From: Granulicella pectinivorans
GTDB taxonomy: Bacteria; Acidobacteriota; Terriglobia; Terriglobales; Acidobacteriaceae
Assembly (NCBI RefSeq): GCF_900114625.1
Contig: NZ_FOZL01000001.1
Span: 1,116,001 to 1,180,000 of the forward strand
Direction: 5' to 3'
Length of the DNA: 64,000 nt
Positions within the stretch are counted from its first letter, which is position 1. Each line of letters opens with the position of its first letter. Below are positions 1-7,725 of this stretch, piece after piece. The notes beneath the pieces are model-generated. The model did no database searches and was not told the origin of the DNA. It was given only the letters and a program-made list of their open reading frames with translations. The position numbers were made by a program, and so were the translations under genes.

Positions 1-2
1 TC

Positions 3-1535
3 GACCGCATCGCGCGGTACAACGGCATTTACAGGCCGGTCCAGACGGTGACGGCGGAGGCGGCGCTGGCGGTCGCGGCGCACGAGGATGCGGAGGCGAG
101 GCAAACTGGGTTCGTGCCGGGACCGTTGTGGGGCGTTCCGATGGTGACCAAGGCGAATACCAGCGTGAAGGGCCTGGTTACGACCGACGGCTGGCGCGGT
201 TATATGCTGCCCGGGCATGAGCTGGTGGCGCCGAAGGATGCGACGATCGTCGCGAAGCTGCGTGAGGCGGGCGCGGTGCTGATTGGCGTGACGAATATGC
301 CGGACTTCGCGGCGAGCGACACCAACCGTTCGACGGCATTCGGGCGTACGGGAAACGCCTACGATGTGCGCTTTTCGCCAGGCGGTTCGTCGGGCGGGAC
401 AGTGACGGCGGTGACCTCAAACATGGCTGTGCTGGGTAACGGGACGGATACGGGGAATTCGATCCGGATGCCGGTGGCGACCAGCAACCTGGTGGGGATC
501 TTTCCGACGCGCGGCCTGGTGAGCACGGCGGGGATCGCGCCGATGGACTGGCAGCTCGACAACACGGGGCCCATTGCACGCGATGTGGCCGATGCGGCGA
601 TTGGGCTGACCGTGATGGCTGGCGAGGACCGGATGGATGCGGCGACGATCGGATCGCAGGCCAAGGCTCAGAAGGGGCCGTATACGCAGTACCTGAAGGC
701 GGGAGCGCTGAAGGGCGGGCGATTCGCGGTGCCGGCCTTCATCCTGGATGGGGATAGCCCGGTCTTTCAGGGGATCTGTCCGAGCGCTACGCCCGAGCAG
801 GCGGCGAAGGCAAAGGCTGACTCGCAGATGGCACTGCATCCCGAGACGCGTGCAGCCTTCATGAAGGCTATTGAGGAGATTCGGGCGGCGGGAGCGACTG
901 TGCTGATGGACGCCTCGATCCTGCCGAACAGCTTCGCGGATGCGGCCTCGCGGATCTGTACGCTGCCGTATCTGCGGGAGGGAACGGATATGTTTCTGGC
1001 GGAGTATGGGCCTGCGGACTACCGGTCGGCGGCTGGATACGAGAAGGCGGTCGGCAAGCCTCTGCCGGATGTGATCGTTGGGGGAGAGCATGCGGGGATG
1101 TCGGTGGTGGCGGGGGTGAAGCAGGCTCGGCTCGAGAGCGATCCGGGTGCGGAGGCGGCGTTGCTGAAACCGCGGCGCGAGGTGATGGCGATGTACCTCG
1201 CGGAGATGGATCGGCTGAAGCTGGACGGGTTTCTGTATCCCGCGATCCAGATGCCCCCGGTGGACGAGACGATGGCGCAGGATGGCCGTCTGAGCGAAGG
1301 GCCGCACTCCGCGACCGGGTGGATCAACATGCTTGGGCTTCCGGCGATCAGCTTTCCAGCCGGGTTTTACGATGATGGGCTGCCGTTCGGGATCGAGATC
1401 AGCACGAGGCCGTGGCACGACGGCGACATGATCGGCTGGGCCTACGACTATGAACTGAAGACGCACCACCGGCGGCCTCCGGTGCTGGTGGACCGGGGTT
1501 TGCTGCCTGCGGCGGCCAAGGTTCCACAGCCTTAG
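3..1535 (+). CDS. Amidase (amidase signature family), 5' end outside window
   Basis: The frame is open to the left edge, so the protein is truncated at its N-terminus; about 510 residues are visible. It carries the Ser-cisSer-Lys layout of amidase signature hydrolases: a Lys in VTKAN (codon at 150-152), the Ser/Gly-rich GGSSGGT loop near nt 380-400, and the nucleophile loop GTDTGNSIR near nt 440-470. The family usually has GSDTGGSIR, so one loop Gly is Asn here. These enzymes hydrolyse amides. It is not GatA: it lacks the close GatA pattern, has insertions, and gatB lies 4 kb away. The GTG at 48 is an internal codon, because coding-quality sequence continues upstream. The substrate cannot be told from sequence. 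Confidence 0.88.
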   Translation, partial: DRIARYNGIYRPVQTVTAEAALAVAAHEDAEARQTGFVPGPLWGVPMVTKANTSVKGLVTTDGWRGYMLPGHELVAPKDATIVAKLREAGAVLIGVTNMPDFAASDTNRSTAFGRTGNAYDVRFSPGGSSGGTVTAVTSNMAVLGNGTDTGNSIRMPVATSNLVGIFPTRGLVSTAGIAPMDWQLDNTGPIARDVADAAIGLTVMAGEDRMDAATIGSQAKAQKGPYTQYLKAGALKGGRFAVPAFILDGDSPVFQGICPSATPEQAAKAKADSQMALHPETRAAFMKAIEEIRAAGATVLMDASILPNSFADAASRICTLPYLREGTDMFLAEYGPADYRSAAGYEKAVGKPLPDVIVGGEHAGMSVVAGVKQARLESDPGAEAALLKPRREVMAMYLAEMDRLKLDGFLYPAIQMPPVDETMAQDGRLSEGPHSATGWINMLGLPAISFPAGFYDDGLPFGIEISTRPWHDGDMIGWAYDYELKTHHRRPPVLVDRGLLPAAAKVPQP

Positions 1536-1602
1536 CGAAGATGCGCATATCTGGATAAGGAGGATGACGGACGGATAAGAACAGGCAACACCTTTCCTTT
1601 TT

Positions 1603-3609
1603 TTATGGCTGGGAGGCGGCCGACTTCTTCTCGAGGATCGGCTTCCAGTGTTCCTGCGAGGTGGGCTCCATGTCGGGGATACGGGACTGGGCGATGGCAT
1701 AGGCGGCCTGTGCTGCCGGTTTGTCGCCCCGGGCGAGGAGAAGGTCGCCGAGGGCGATGTTCTCGTCGAAGCCTCTTGGCACGAGGGCTACGGCTTGATG
1801 GGCTGCGGTCAGCGCTGCGGCAGGATCCTGCTTTGCGAGACGCTTGCTCTGCTGGATGTACTGGAGAGCGGCTGCGTCGGGCAGGGAGAAGTCGCCCTCG
1901 TAGACGGCGATGCCGTCGGCGATGATCTCGTCGGGCTTGCGTTCGAAGAGCGTCTGGTAGGGATTGCGAACCTTGGTGCCGAACTCGAAGCCGTTGAGGT
2001 CGGACATGCTGAGGAGCAGAGGGCCGTGCAGCACGGGTGGAAGGGAGATGTCCTGCTCGTACATGGTGTCGAGGGTGGGGAGCAGCCTGCAGGGGACGCC
2101 GTAGTCCGAGGGCAGGATGAAGGGGGCGGGGAAGTGGGCGATCCAGCACTCCTGGACGTGGTGCTGGTCGGTCCACGCGCGGACGAACTTCAGGTCCTGT
2201 CCCCACTCGGTGGTGGAGTCGGAGAAGAGGTCGTGAGTGTGCGACGGACCGCCCCAGAGGACGTTCGCGTAGGGCATATAGTTCGGGAACATCCGCAGCG
2301 AGTCGGCTGCGTGCCAGAGCAGGAGAGCCGCGACGGGGTAGGCCCAGACGCGTTTCTCGGCGATGAGGAAGGCGGCTCCCGCGCCGGCCAGCGCGAAGGC
2401 AAACGGGAAGAGAGGAAGCACGTGGCGGATGCCGATGTTGAGCGGCGACCCCATGGCCACGGCCAGGTAAAAGAAGAAAGGGAAGGCGAGGAAGAAGATC
2501 TCGCGGGCGCGGTGGATCCTGCCCGTGGCGCAGGCATAGAGGGACAGGATGAGCAGTCCAAGAACTCCGATGCTCCACTTCAGGGAGAGCAGCACGGGGA
2601 AGTAGAACCACTGGCCGTGCGCGTAGAGCTTGCCGAAGATATAGGTCGGCATGTACGCGCCGACGCGGACGACATCGACCAGGCCGTAGAGGTAGCTTTC
2701 GGGCAGCAGATGGTAGTGGGCGCAGAGCTGGATAGCGGCAGACATGGCCGGGGAGAGGGTCGTCATCTGTCCGGCGAGCGGAGGCATGTCGACGCCTGTA
2801 GGATGCATGGCGAAACGGAAGCTGTAGACGCTCCACAGTATGGTGATGGCAAGGGCTGCGATGGCGGCCATGCCTGCGGCAAGGCGTATGGCGGCGCGAC
2901 GGGGGAAGAGCCGTGCCGCGAACCAGCGTCCTCCGATTTCGCCGACAGCGAGCAGGATCAGTAACGGCAGCAGCAGGACGGCGTTGTGTTTGCTGGCGAG
3001 CGCGATGCCCACGGCGACTCCGCAGGGGATGGCTCGCTGCCAGGTCATCTGCTTGACGAAGCGGTAGAAGGTGAAGGCGCTGAGGAAGAAGCCCAGTGCC
3101 GCTGCAGTGTCGGTGGTGACGAAGGGGGCGTTGGTGAGGACGGTGGGGTCGAAGACCCAGAGTGCCGTGGCGATGAGCCCCGCGAGCGGCGAGAACATCT
3201 CTCTGCCGGCGACGAAGAGAAGCAGCGCCACGAGCAAGGAGAAGATCATGACGGCAAGGTGAACGCGGAAGATGAGGGTCTCGGCGGAGTACTGGCCACC
3301 GTATCTGGGGTCGTTGCGGAAGAGGAGTTCGCGTCCGCCGTAGTAGGCCTCGCTCTTGAAGTAGCGGTTGTCGCGTGGGGCGACCTTGAGATGGAGAGGA
3401 AGGAGGGGCAGAGCGGCGACGAGTTTCACGAGCGGGGGATGCTCGGGGTTCAGGCTGTACTCGCGGTGCTTCCAGTTCATGTAGCCGGAGTAGATGTGGT
3501 CGCCCTCGTCCCACGAGAGGGAGAGCCGGCGGGTCGAGAGAGCGACTTCGGCGACCATGATGAGGAGCAGAGCAATGACGGAGGCCGCGATCCACGGTCT
3601 TTTTTGCAT
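1603..3609 (-). CDS. GT39/ArnT-like membrane glycosyltransferase with a TPR-like tail
   Basis: A 668-residue multi-pass membrane protein. The N-terminal helix is followed by a periplasmic loop with SWDEGDHIYSGY and NPEHPPLVK, the acidic and Pro-rich motifs of the dolichyl-phosphate-mannose mannosyltransferase (GT39/ArnT) superfamily, which uses a polyprenyl-phosphate sugar donor. About ten hydrophobic segments follow, then a soluble C-terminal part. The last 90 residues (AKQDPAAAL..., GDLLLARGDKPAAQAAY) look like one or two TPR helices, so the tail may bind a partner. The acceptor, protein or lipid, is unknown. The ATG is preceded by TATACT only 6 bases away and by no Shine-Dalgarno, so the mRNA may start at the ATG. 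A 48-codon ORF ends 24 bases upstream. Confidence 0.85.
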   Translation of the reverse strand: MQKRPWIAASVIALLLIMVAEVALSTRRLSLSWDEGDHIYSGYMNWKHREYSLNPEHPPLVKLVAALPLLPLHLKVAPRDNRYFKSEAYYGGRELLFRNDPRYGGQYSAETLIFRVHLAVMIFSLLVALLLFVAGREMFSPLAGLIATALWVFDPTVLTNAPFVTTDTAAALGFFLSAFTFYRFVKQMTWQRAIPCGVAVGIALASKHNAVLLLPLLILLAVGEIGGRWFAARLFPRRAAIRLAAGMAAIAALAITILWSVYSFRFAMHPTGVDMPPLAGQMTTLSPAMSAAIQLCAHYHLLPESYLYGLVDVVRVGAYMPTYIFGKLYAHGQWFYFPVLLSLKWSIGVLGLLILSLYACATGRIHRAREIFFLAFPFFFYLAVAMGSPLNIGIRHVLPLFPFAFALAGAGAAFLIAEKRVWAYPVAALLLWHAADSLRMFPNYMPYANVLWGGPSHTHDLFSDSTTEWGQDLKFVRAWTDQHHVQECWIAHFPAPFILPSDYGVPCRLLPTLDTMYEQDISLPPVLHGPLLLSMSDLNGFEFGTKVRNPYQTLFERKPDEIIADGIAVYEGDFSLPDAAALQYIQQSKRLAKQDPAAALTAAHQAVALVPRGFDENIALGDLLLARGDKPAAQAAYAIAQSRIPDMEPTSQEHWKPILEKKSAASQP

Positions 3610-3615
3610 GGAGGC

Positions 3616-3621
3616 AGTATA
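3616..3621 (-). promoter_or_regulatory. -10-like TATACT just before the glycosyltransferase ATG
   Basis: Read on the minus strand, TATACT is followed by GCCTCC and then ATG. There is no Shine-Dalgarno in the gap (GCCTCC is the reverse of one). The same TATACT-N6-ATG arrangement precedes the VWFA-like gene at 55402. This predicts a leaderless transcript. No convincing -35 is visible. Confidence 0.35.
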
Positions 3622-3633
3622 GGCGGGGAGACC

Positions 3634-3780
3634 TTACTGCGCGCGAAGTTTTGCCAGGCGTGCCTGGGCCAGAACGTACGTGTTCAGAGGATCGAGTTCA
3701 TGGGATTCCTTGCGGCTGGGGTTGAGGCGATTGTCGCAGAAGATTCCCGCAGCACGACGGGCACGTGAGAAATTTTCCAT
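3634..3780 (-). CDS. Small basic protein of 48 residues, unknown function
   Basis: ATG to TAA gives 48 residues, rich in Arg, Ala, Asn and Leu, with one Cys (AGIFCDN) and a helical-looking C-terminus (LAQARLAKLRAQ). No signal peptide or membrane segment is seen. A GGTGAG Shine-Dalgarno sits about 6 bases before the ATG. It ends 24 bases before the glycosyltransferase in the same direction, so the two may be co-transcribed. I recognise no family. The composition looks like a real protein rather than noise, but only conservation would settle it. Confidence 0.45.
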   Translation of the reverse strand: MENFSRARRAAGIFCDNRLNPSRKESHELDPLNTYVLAQARLAKLRAQ

Positions 3781-3866
3781 CCAGACTCACCGCGAACGTT
3801 AAAACTGCATCAAAGGCAGGGCAGTCGAAACATAGGTAAGTTCTTGATTCTGATCGGTTCGACCAC

Positions 3867-3891
3867 GAAAAGGGTGCCTGAAAGGGTGCCT
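3867..3891. repeat. Tandem direct repeat, two copies of about 12 bases
   Basis: GAAAAGGGTGCCT is followed directly by GAAAGGGTGCCT, then a T run. It lies in the 342-base region between the divergent small ORF/glycosyltransferase unit and the rlpA-like gene, just upstream of the candidate rlpA promoter. It could be a tandem regulator site or simple slippage. Confidence 0.5.
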
Positions 3892-3893
3892 TT

Positions 3894-3920
3894 TTGTGCG
3901 AATAACGGTAAACTTATAGA
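3894..3920 (+). promoter_or_regulatory. Candidate promoter of the rlpA-like gene
   Basis: TTGTGC (3894-3899) and TATAGA (3915-3920) are separated by 15 bases, shorter than the ideal 17, and lie about 32 bases before the TTG start. The tandem repeat at 3867-3891 abuts it. The match is modest. Confidence 0.28.
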
Positions 3921-3951
3921 TGGCCGGAACAAACACCGGTTTGGAGACTGA

Positions 3952-4542
3952 TTGCTTCGATACCTCAAGATGGACCTGATTGCAGCGGTTGTTGCTGTGG
4001 GGACATTCTTCATCCCACAGAGGGCCATCCAGATGCCAGTTACACCGGCAGTCCAGGTGGTTTCTACACCCGTCGCTCAGGCGAATATTGTGCCGATTGC
4101 AAAAAAGACGCGCCATCCGTTTCAGATGATGGCAAATCTTGGAAACGCCTCTTGGTATGGGGCGGTTCTCGAGGGGCATCGAACGGCGAGCGGGGAAACC
4201 TTCCGCAAGGAAGAGATGACCGCAGCCCACAGGACGCTTCCATTTGGAACGCTTGTGCGTGTCGTCGATGTCAAGAGCGGCAAGTCCGTCGTGGTCCGGA
4301 TTAACGATAGGGGTGTTCTGTTCCCCGACCGGATCATCGATCTTTCGTCCGGTGCAGCAGAGGGTCTAGGTATCCTCCGCTCCGGCGTGGCGAAGGTTCG
4401 GCTGGAGATTCTGAAGAAGGCTGGGGATACACCGGCCGGGAAGACTCAAGCGACGACCAGCAAGACCGAGGGTTCGGTTGGGGGAGCGTCCACGACGGAC
4501 CTTCCCGGCACCGAAACTGCTTCTCTGGTCGCGCCGCAGTAG
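3952..4542 (+). CDS. RlpA-like septal/peptidoglycan lytic transglycosylase
   Basis: 196 residues with an N-terminal hydrophobic segment (about 8-22) and a double-psi beta-barrel at about 64-152. The domain shows NASWYG, AHRTLPFGT (His93) and VRINDRG (Asp119), the core motifs of RlpA, a lytic transglycosylase acting on denuded peptidoglycan glycans. The C-terminus is Thr/Ser-rich, and the SPOR domain of longer RlpA proteins is absent. The TTG start at 3952 was chosen because an in-frame TGA ends at 3951 and GGAGA lies 5 bases upstream; the ATG at 3970 has no ribosome site. It is divergent from the glycosyltransferase unit. Confidence 0.85.
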   Translation: MLRYLKMDLIAAVVAVGTFFIPQRAIQMPVTPAVQVVSTPVAQANIVPIAKKTRHPFQMMANLGNASWYGAVLEGHRTASGETFRKEEMTAAHRTLPFGTLVRVVDVKSGKSVVVRINDRGVLFPDRIIDLSSGAAEGLGILRSGVAKVRLEILKKAGDTPAGKTQATTSKTEGSVGGASTTDLPGTETASLVAPQ

Positions 4543-4608
4543 GAACAACCAGCCTGGCGAATCCTTCTCCGCGATTCGGGAGGAGGATTCGGGCCAGGCA
4601 CAGGGCGC

Positions 4609-5145
4609 TTATCCAAGCGTCTGCATGACCGCCAGGGCAAGAGCCAGGGCGAAGAGAACACCAGAGATCCAACCGGCAGTCCAGGAGACTCCACCCGCTT
4701 GCGCGAGCGTGTCGAGGAACCTCTGCCTGTCATCGGGGGCTATCTCGGATGCCTTGCTGCGCAGTGTGGTGATCGTCCGGATGGCGTGGTGGACGTAGGC
4801 CCAACGTGTGAACAGGGCCATCGCGATTCCCAGGCCGATGTCGACACGGCTGGTGAGCGGATAGGCTGCGAGCGCCAGCAGGCCGATGACGTATCCCGTG
4901 CCCCAGAGCCACATCTTGCGATAGAAGAAGTAGACCGGACCAAGGAAGAACGCGGGTGCGGAGAAGCCGTTGTAGGCGAGTCCCGATCCCAGCCGATTCG
5001 TGGATTCGCTCTCGGGGTGGCGAACGAGGTAGTCGTAGAGATGCAGGAAGCCCTCGGAGCGCGGGCCAACAAAGGCGAGGAACTCGGCGCGGCGTGCAGC
5101 GGGGTCGGGATCGTTCAGAAATGCGTCCAGTGCGTGATTGGCCAT
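4609..5145 (-). CDS. DUF2628-like integral membrane protein
   Basis: 178 residues. The N-terminal soluble part (FLNDPDPAARRAEFLAFVGPRSE) leads to the segment SAPAFFLGPVYFFYRKMWLWG, typical of DUF2628 membrane proteins. Two or three hydrophobic segments follow, and one more lies at the C-terminus (ISGVLFALALALAVM). The function of this family is not known. It is divergent from gatB and convergent with rlpA. Family assignment rests on the FFLGPVYFFYRKMW pattern only. Confidence 0.65.
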   Translation of the reverse strand: MANHALDAFLNDPDPAARRAEFLAFVGPRSEGFLHLYDYLVRHPESESTNRLGSGLAYNGFSAPAFFLGPVYFFYRKMWLWGTGYVIGLLALAAYPLTSRVDIGLGIAMALFTRWAYVHHAIRTITTLRSKASEIAPDDRQRFLDTLAQAGGVSWTAGWISGVLFALALALAVMQTLG

Positions 5146-5380
5146 GAGCCCCTTCAGGAGGGGATGCGGGACATGGCGGCTTCGTGGCGATCAAGGCCCA
5201 GGATGCTGCCCGCATCCTGAGCCGTATTTTAGACCGTGCGCACTCTTCTGCCATTGGCACAATGTTGTATGCGCACGAGTTATCGATGAGGCGCGAAGGT
5301 TCAGATCCGGGCTTCGTCCGGCGCGGAGCTTTGTTCCCGGGCAACCGGAAGCAGCAAAGAGGCGTGGCAACGCCCACTGG

Positions 5381-5386
5381 TAAAAT
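5381..5386 (+). promoter_or_regulatory. -10-like TAAAAT seven bases before the gatB ATG
   Basis: TAAAAT is followed by TGTGTCG and then the ATG of gatB. No Shine-Dalgarno is present between them, so a leaderless gatB mRNA is possible. No -35 match is seen at the normal distance. The rest of 5146-5380 holds nothing I can identify. Confidence 0.28.
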
Positions 5387-5393
5387 TGTGTCG

Positions 5394-6884
5394 ATGCCTA
5401 CCGTTACCGGACTTTCTCCTGAGGTTCTCGCCAAGTACCAGCCTGTGATCGGGCTGGAGGTCCATGTTCAACTGCTCACGAAGTCGAAGGCCTTCTGCGG
5501 CTGCGTGAACCAGTACGGCGGCGAGCCCAATACGCACTGCTGCCCCACGTGCCTCGGCCTGCCCGGCGCGCTGCCTGTGCTGAACCACCAGGCGGTGGAA
5601 TTCGCCGTGCTGGCGGCGAAGGCCATCGGATGCGAAATTCGCGAGACGAGCATCTTTTCGCGCAAGAACTACTTCTACCCCGATTCGCCCAAGGGCTACC
5701 AGATCTCGCAGTTCGACAAGCCCATCGCGGAGAACGGCTCTCTGACTGTGCCCGATGGTCTTGGTGGCGAGAAGGTCATCGGCATCACCAGACTGCACAT
5801 GGAAGAGGATGCCGGCAAGAGTGTGCATGATGGCTTTGCGGATTCCGTGAACCGCACCTATATCGATCTCAACCGCTGCGGCACGCCGCTGGTCGAGATC
5901 GTGAGTGAGCCCGATCTGCGTTCGGCCGATGAGGTCTTCGACTACCTCACGAAGCTCAAGGAGATTCTGCTGTACACCGGCGTGAGTGACTGCAACATGG
6001 AAGAGGGTTCGCTGCGTTGCGACGCGAATGTCTCCGTGATGCTCAAGGGCGCGAAAGAGTACGGCACGAAGGCTGAAGTCAAGAATGTGAACAGCTTCCG
6101 CTATATTCGTTCGGCGGTGGAGTACGAGATTGAGCGGCAGATCGGCGTGCTCGAAGAGGGTGGACGTGTCCAGCAGGAGAGCCGCCTCTGGAACAATGCC
6201 GAGGGCCGGACGTACTCGATGCGTTCGAAGGAAAAAGCGCACGACTACCGCTACTTTCCCGAGCCCGATCTTCCGCCGCTCGTTGTCGGAGCGGAGTGGC
6301 AGGCGAAGATTCTCGCGGCCATGCCTGAGCTTCCGGAGGCGCGGCGTAAGCGCATGATTGCCGAGTATGAGTTGAATGCGCAGGACGCGATGACCTTGAC
6401 GTCGTCGATCGCCTTTGCGGATCAGTTCGAAGCAGCGGCGAAGAAGGCGAAGTCGCCCAAGCGTGTCGCGAACCTTATCCTGAGCGAGCTGACCAGCCGC
6501 CTTCGTCTCGCCGATCTGGAACAGGATCAGTCTCCTGTGTCGATGGACGGCGTTGTGATGGCCGCCGACCTTCTTGAGTCGGGCGATCTTTCGAGCAAGA
6601 TGTTGAAGCAGTTGCTCGACACCTGCTTTGCCAACAGCGAAGACTTTCCCGCGGTCTATGAGCGCGAGAAGCCGCAGCAGATCTCGGACTCATCCGCGAT
6701 CGAAGGCATGATCGATGAGGTTATCGCCGCCAACCCGAAGCAGGTCGATCAGTATCGCGGTGGAAAGAAGACCGTGGCCGCGTTCTTCGTCGGACAAGTG
6801 ATGCGTGCCTCGAAGGGACAGGCGAATCCTGCGCTGCTGAATGAGCTCGTCGCGAAGAAGCTGGATGCGTTGGGGCCTCTCTGA
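5394..6884 (+). CDS. gatB: Asp-tRNA(Asn)/Glu-tRNA(Gln) amidotransferase subunit B
   Basis: GatB binds the misacylated tRNA and performs the kinase/transamidation half of the GatCAB reaction that makes Gln-tRNA(Gln) or Asn-tRNA(Asn). From ATG 5394 the product is 496 residues, the usual length. Visible motifs are YQPVIGLEVHVQL near the start, Cys-rich CGC...HCCPTCLGLPG (zinc site), LHMEEDAGKS, NMEEGSLRCDANVS and YRYFPEPDLPPL, with a C-terminal YqeY-like tail domain. The frame is open upstream to 5184, but that extension is not GatB-like and was rejected. gatA and gatC are not in the window. The stop overlaps the start region of the next gene. Confidence 0.96.
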   Translation: MPTVTGLSPEVLAKYQPVIGLEVHVQLLTKSKAFCGCVNQYGGEPNTHCCPTCLGLPGALPVLNHQAVEFAVLAAKAIGCEIRETSIFSRKNYFYPDSPKGYQISQFDKPIAENGSLTVPDGLGGEKVIGITRLHMEEDAGKSVHDGFADSVNRTYIDLNRCGTPLVEIVSEPDLRSADEVFDYLTKLKEILLYTGVSDCNMEEGSLRCDANVSVMLKGAKEYGTKAEVKNVNSFRYIRSAVEYEIERQIGVLEEGGRVQQESRLWNNAEGRTYSMRSKEKAHDYRYFPEPDLPPLVVGAEWQAKILAAMPELPEARRKRMIAEYELNAQDAMTLTSSIAFADQFEAAAKKAKSPKRVANLILSELTSRLRLADLEQDQSPVSMDGVVMAADLLESGDLSSKMLKQLLDTCFANSEDFPAVYEREKPQQISDSSAIEGMIDEVIAANPKQVDQYRGGKKTVAAFFVGQVMRASKGQANPALLNELVAKKLDALGPL

Positions 6885-7704
6885 GGTGCGGCGACGGCAC
6901 CTGACCGCCGGCATGTTGGTTGGGCTGTTGTTCTGTCCGTTGCTTGCCCTGTATGCACAGACCAAACCCTCGGCTTCTGCGGCTTTGCCCATCTACGACG
7001 TCACCTCGGTCAAGCTCAACACGTCCGGAAGCTTCGACAGCAGCTACAACACATCCGGCGCCGGCTTCTCCGCGCGCAACGTGTCCTTGCGCCAGCTCAT
7101 GGAGTACACCTTCGAGATCAAGGAGAACCTCATCGAGGGCATCCCAGGCCCGGTCAACGCCGCGCGCTTCGATCTCGACGGCAAGATCTCCGACCCCGAT
7201 CCGGAGACCATCAAGAAGCTCACAGACGATCAGCGCCGCGCCATGATGGCACCGGTTCTCGCCGAGCGGTTTCAACTGCAAACGCACCGCGAGACGAAGA
7301 TGCTTCCTCTCTACGAGCTCGTCCCCGCGAAAGATGGCTCGAAGCTGAAGCCCTCGGCGGCAGAGGGTGCTCCCGAACCAGCCGGCATCGACCCGCGCGT
7401 CCGCACACGCGGCGACGTCAACTGGGGCTCCGAGCATCTGCTTGCCCACGCCATTCCGCTCAGCGTGCTCGCCCATACCTTGTCCGACATCCTCAAGCGT
7501 ACCGTCACCGATAAGACCGCACTCGAAGGCGAGTACGACATTACGCTGCACTGGACCCCCGACACGGCGATCGCGTCCGACGATCAAACTGCAGGCTCGA
7601 TCTTCACCGCGCTGCAGGAGCAGCTCGGTCTGCGCCTGAGGCCATCGAAAGGCCTCGTCGAAACACTCGTCGTCGATCGTGTGAACATGCCGTCGGACAA
7701 TTGA
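6865..7704 (+). CDS. TIGR03435 family exported protein, copy 1
   Basis: A secreted protein of about 279 residues with a signal peptide (GMLVGLLFCPLLALYAQ). The mature part has the TIGR03435 layout: YDVTSVKLN near the start, then SLRQLMEYTFEI, RFDLDGK, MMAPVLAERFQLQTHRETK, DKTALEGEYDITLHWTPD and a terminal ALQEQLGLRLRPSKGLVETLVVD. The family is abundant in soil acidobacteria and has no known function. The start is uncertain: ATG 6865 overlaps gatB by 20 bases, and GTG 6886 (next to the gatB stop) and ATG 6913 are alternatives. Three further paralogues lie at 27318, 34750 and 50964 (minus strand). Confidence 0.85.
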   Translation: MRWGLSEVRRRHLTAGMLVGLLFCPLLALYAQTKPSASAALPIYDVTSVKLNTSGSFDSSYNTSGAGFSARNVSLRQLMEYTFEIKENLIEGIPGPVNAARFDLDGKISDPDPETIKKLTDDQRRAMMAPVLAERFQLQTHRETKMLPLYELVPAKDGSKLKPSAAEGAPEPAGIDPRVRTRGDVNWGSEHLLAHAIPLSVLAHTLSDILKRTVTDKTALEGEYDITLHWTPDTAIASDDQTAGSIFTALQEQLGLRLRPSKGLVETLVVDRVNMPSDN

Positions 7705-7725
7705 GCTTTGAGTTCTAATAGGCGG

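Noticed and set aside
1..1535. Calling the first gene gatA
   Set aside because: It belongs to the amidase signature family but has long insertions and a changed nucleophile loop, and gatB is far away in a different unit.
5230..5320. tRNA-like GGTTCAGATCC stretch
   Set aside because: No complementary arms for a cloverleaf and no acceptor stem were found around it.
5184..5393. Longer N-terminal extension for GatB
   Set aside because: The upstream frame is not GatB-like and includes no ribosome site. ATG 5394 gives the expected length.
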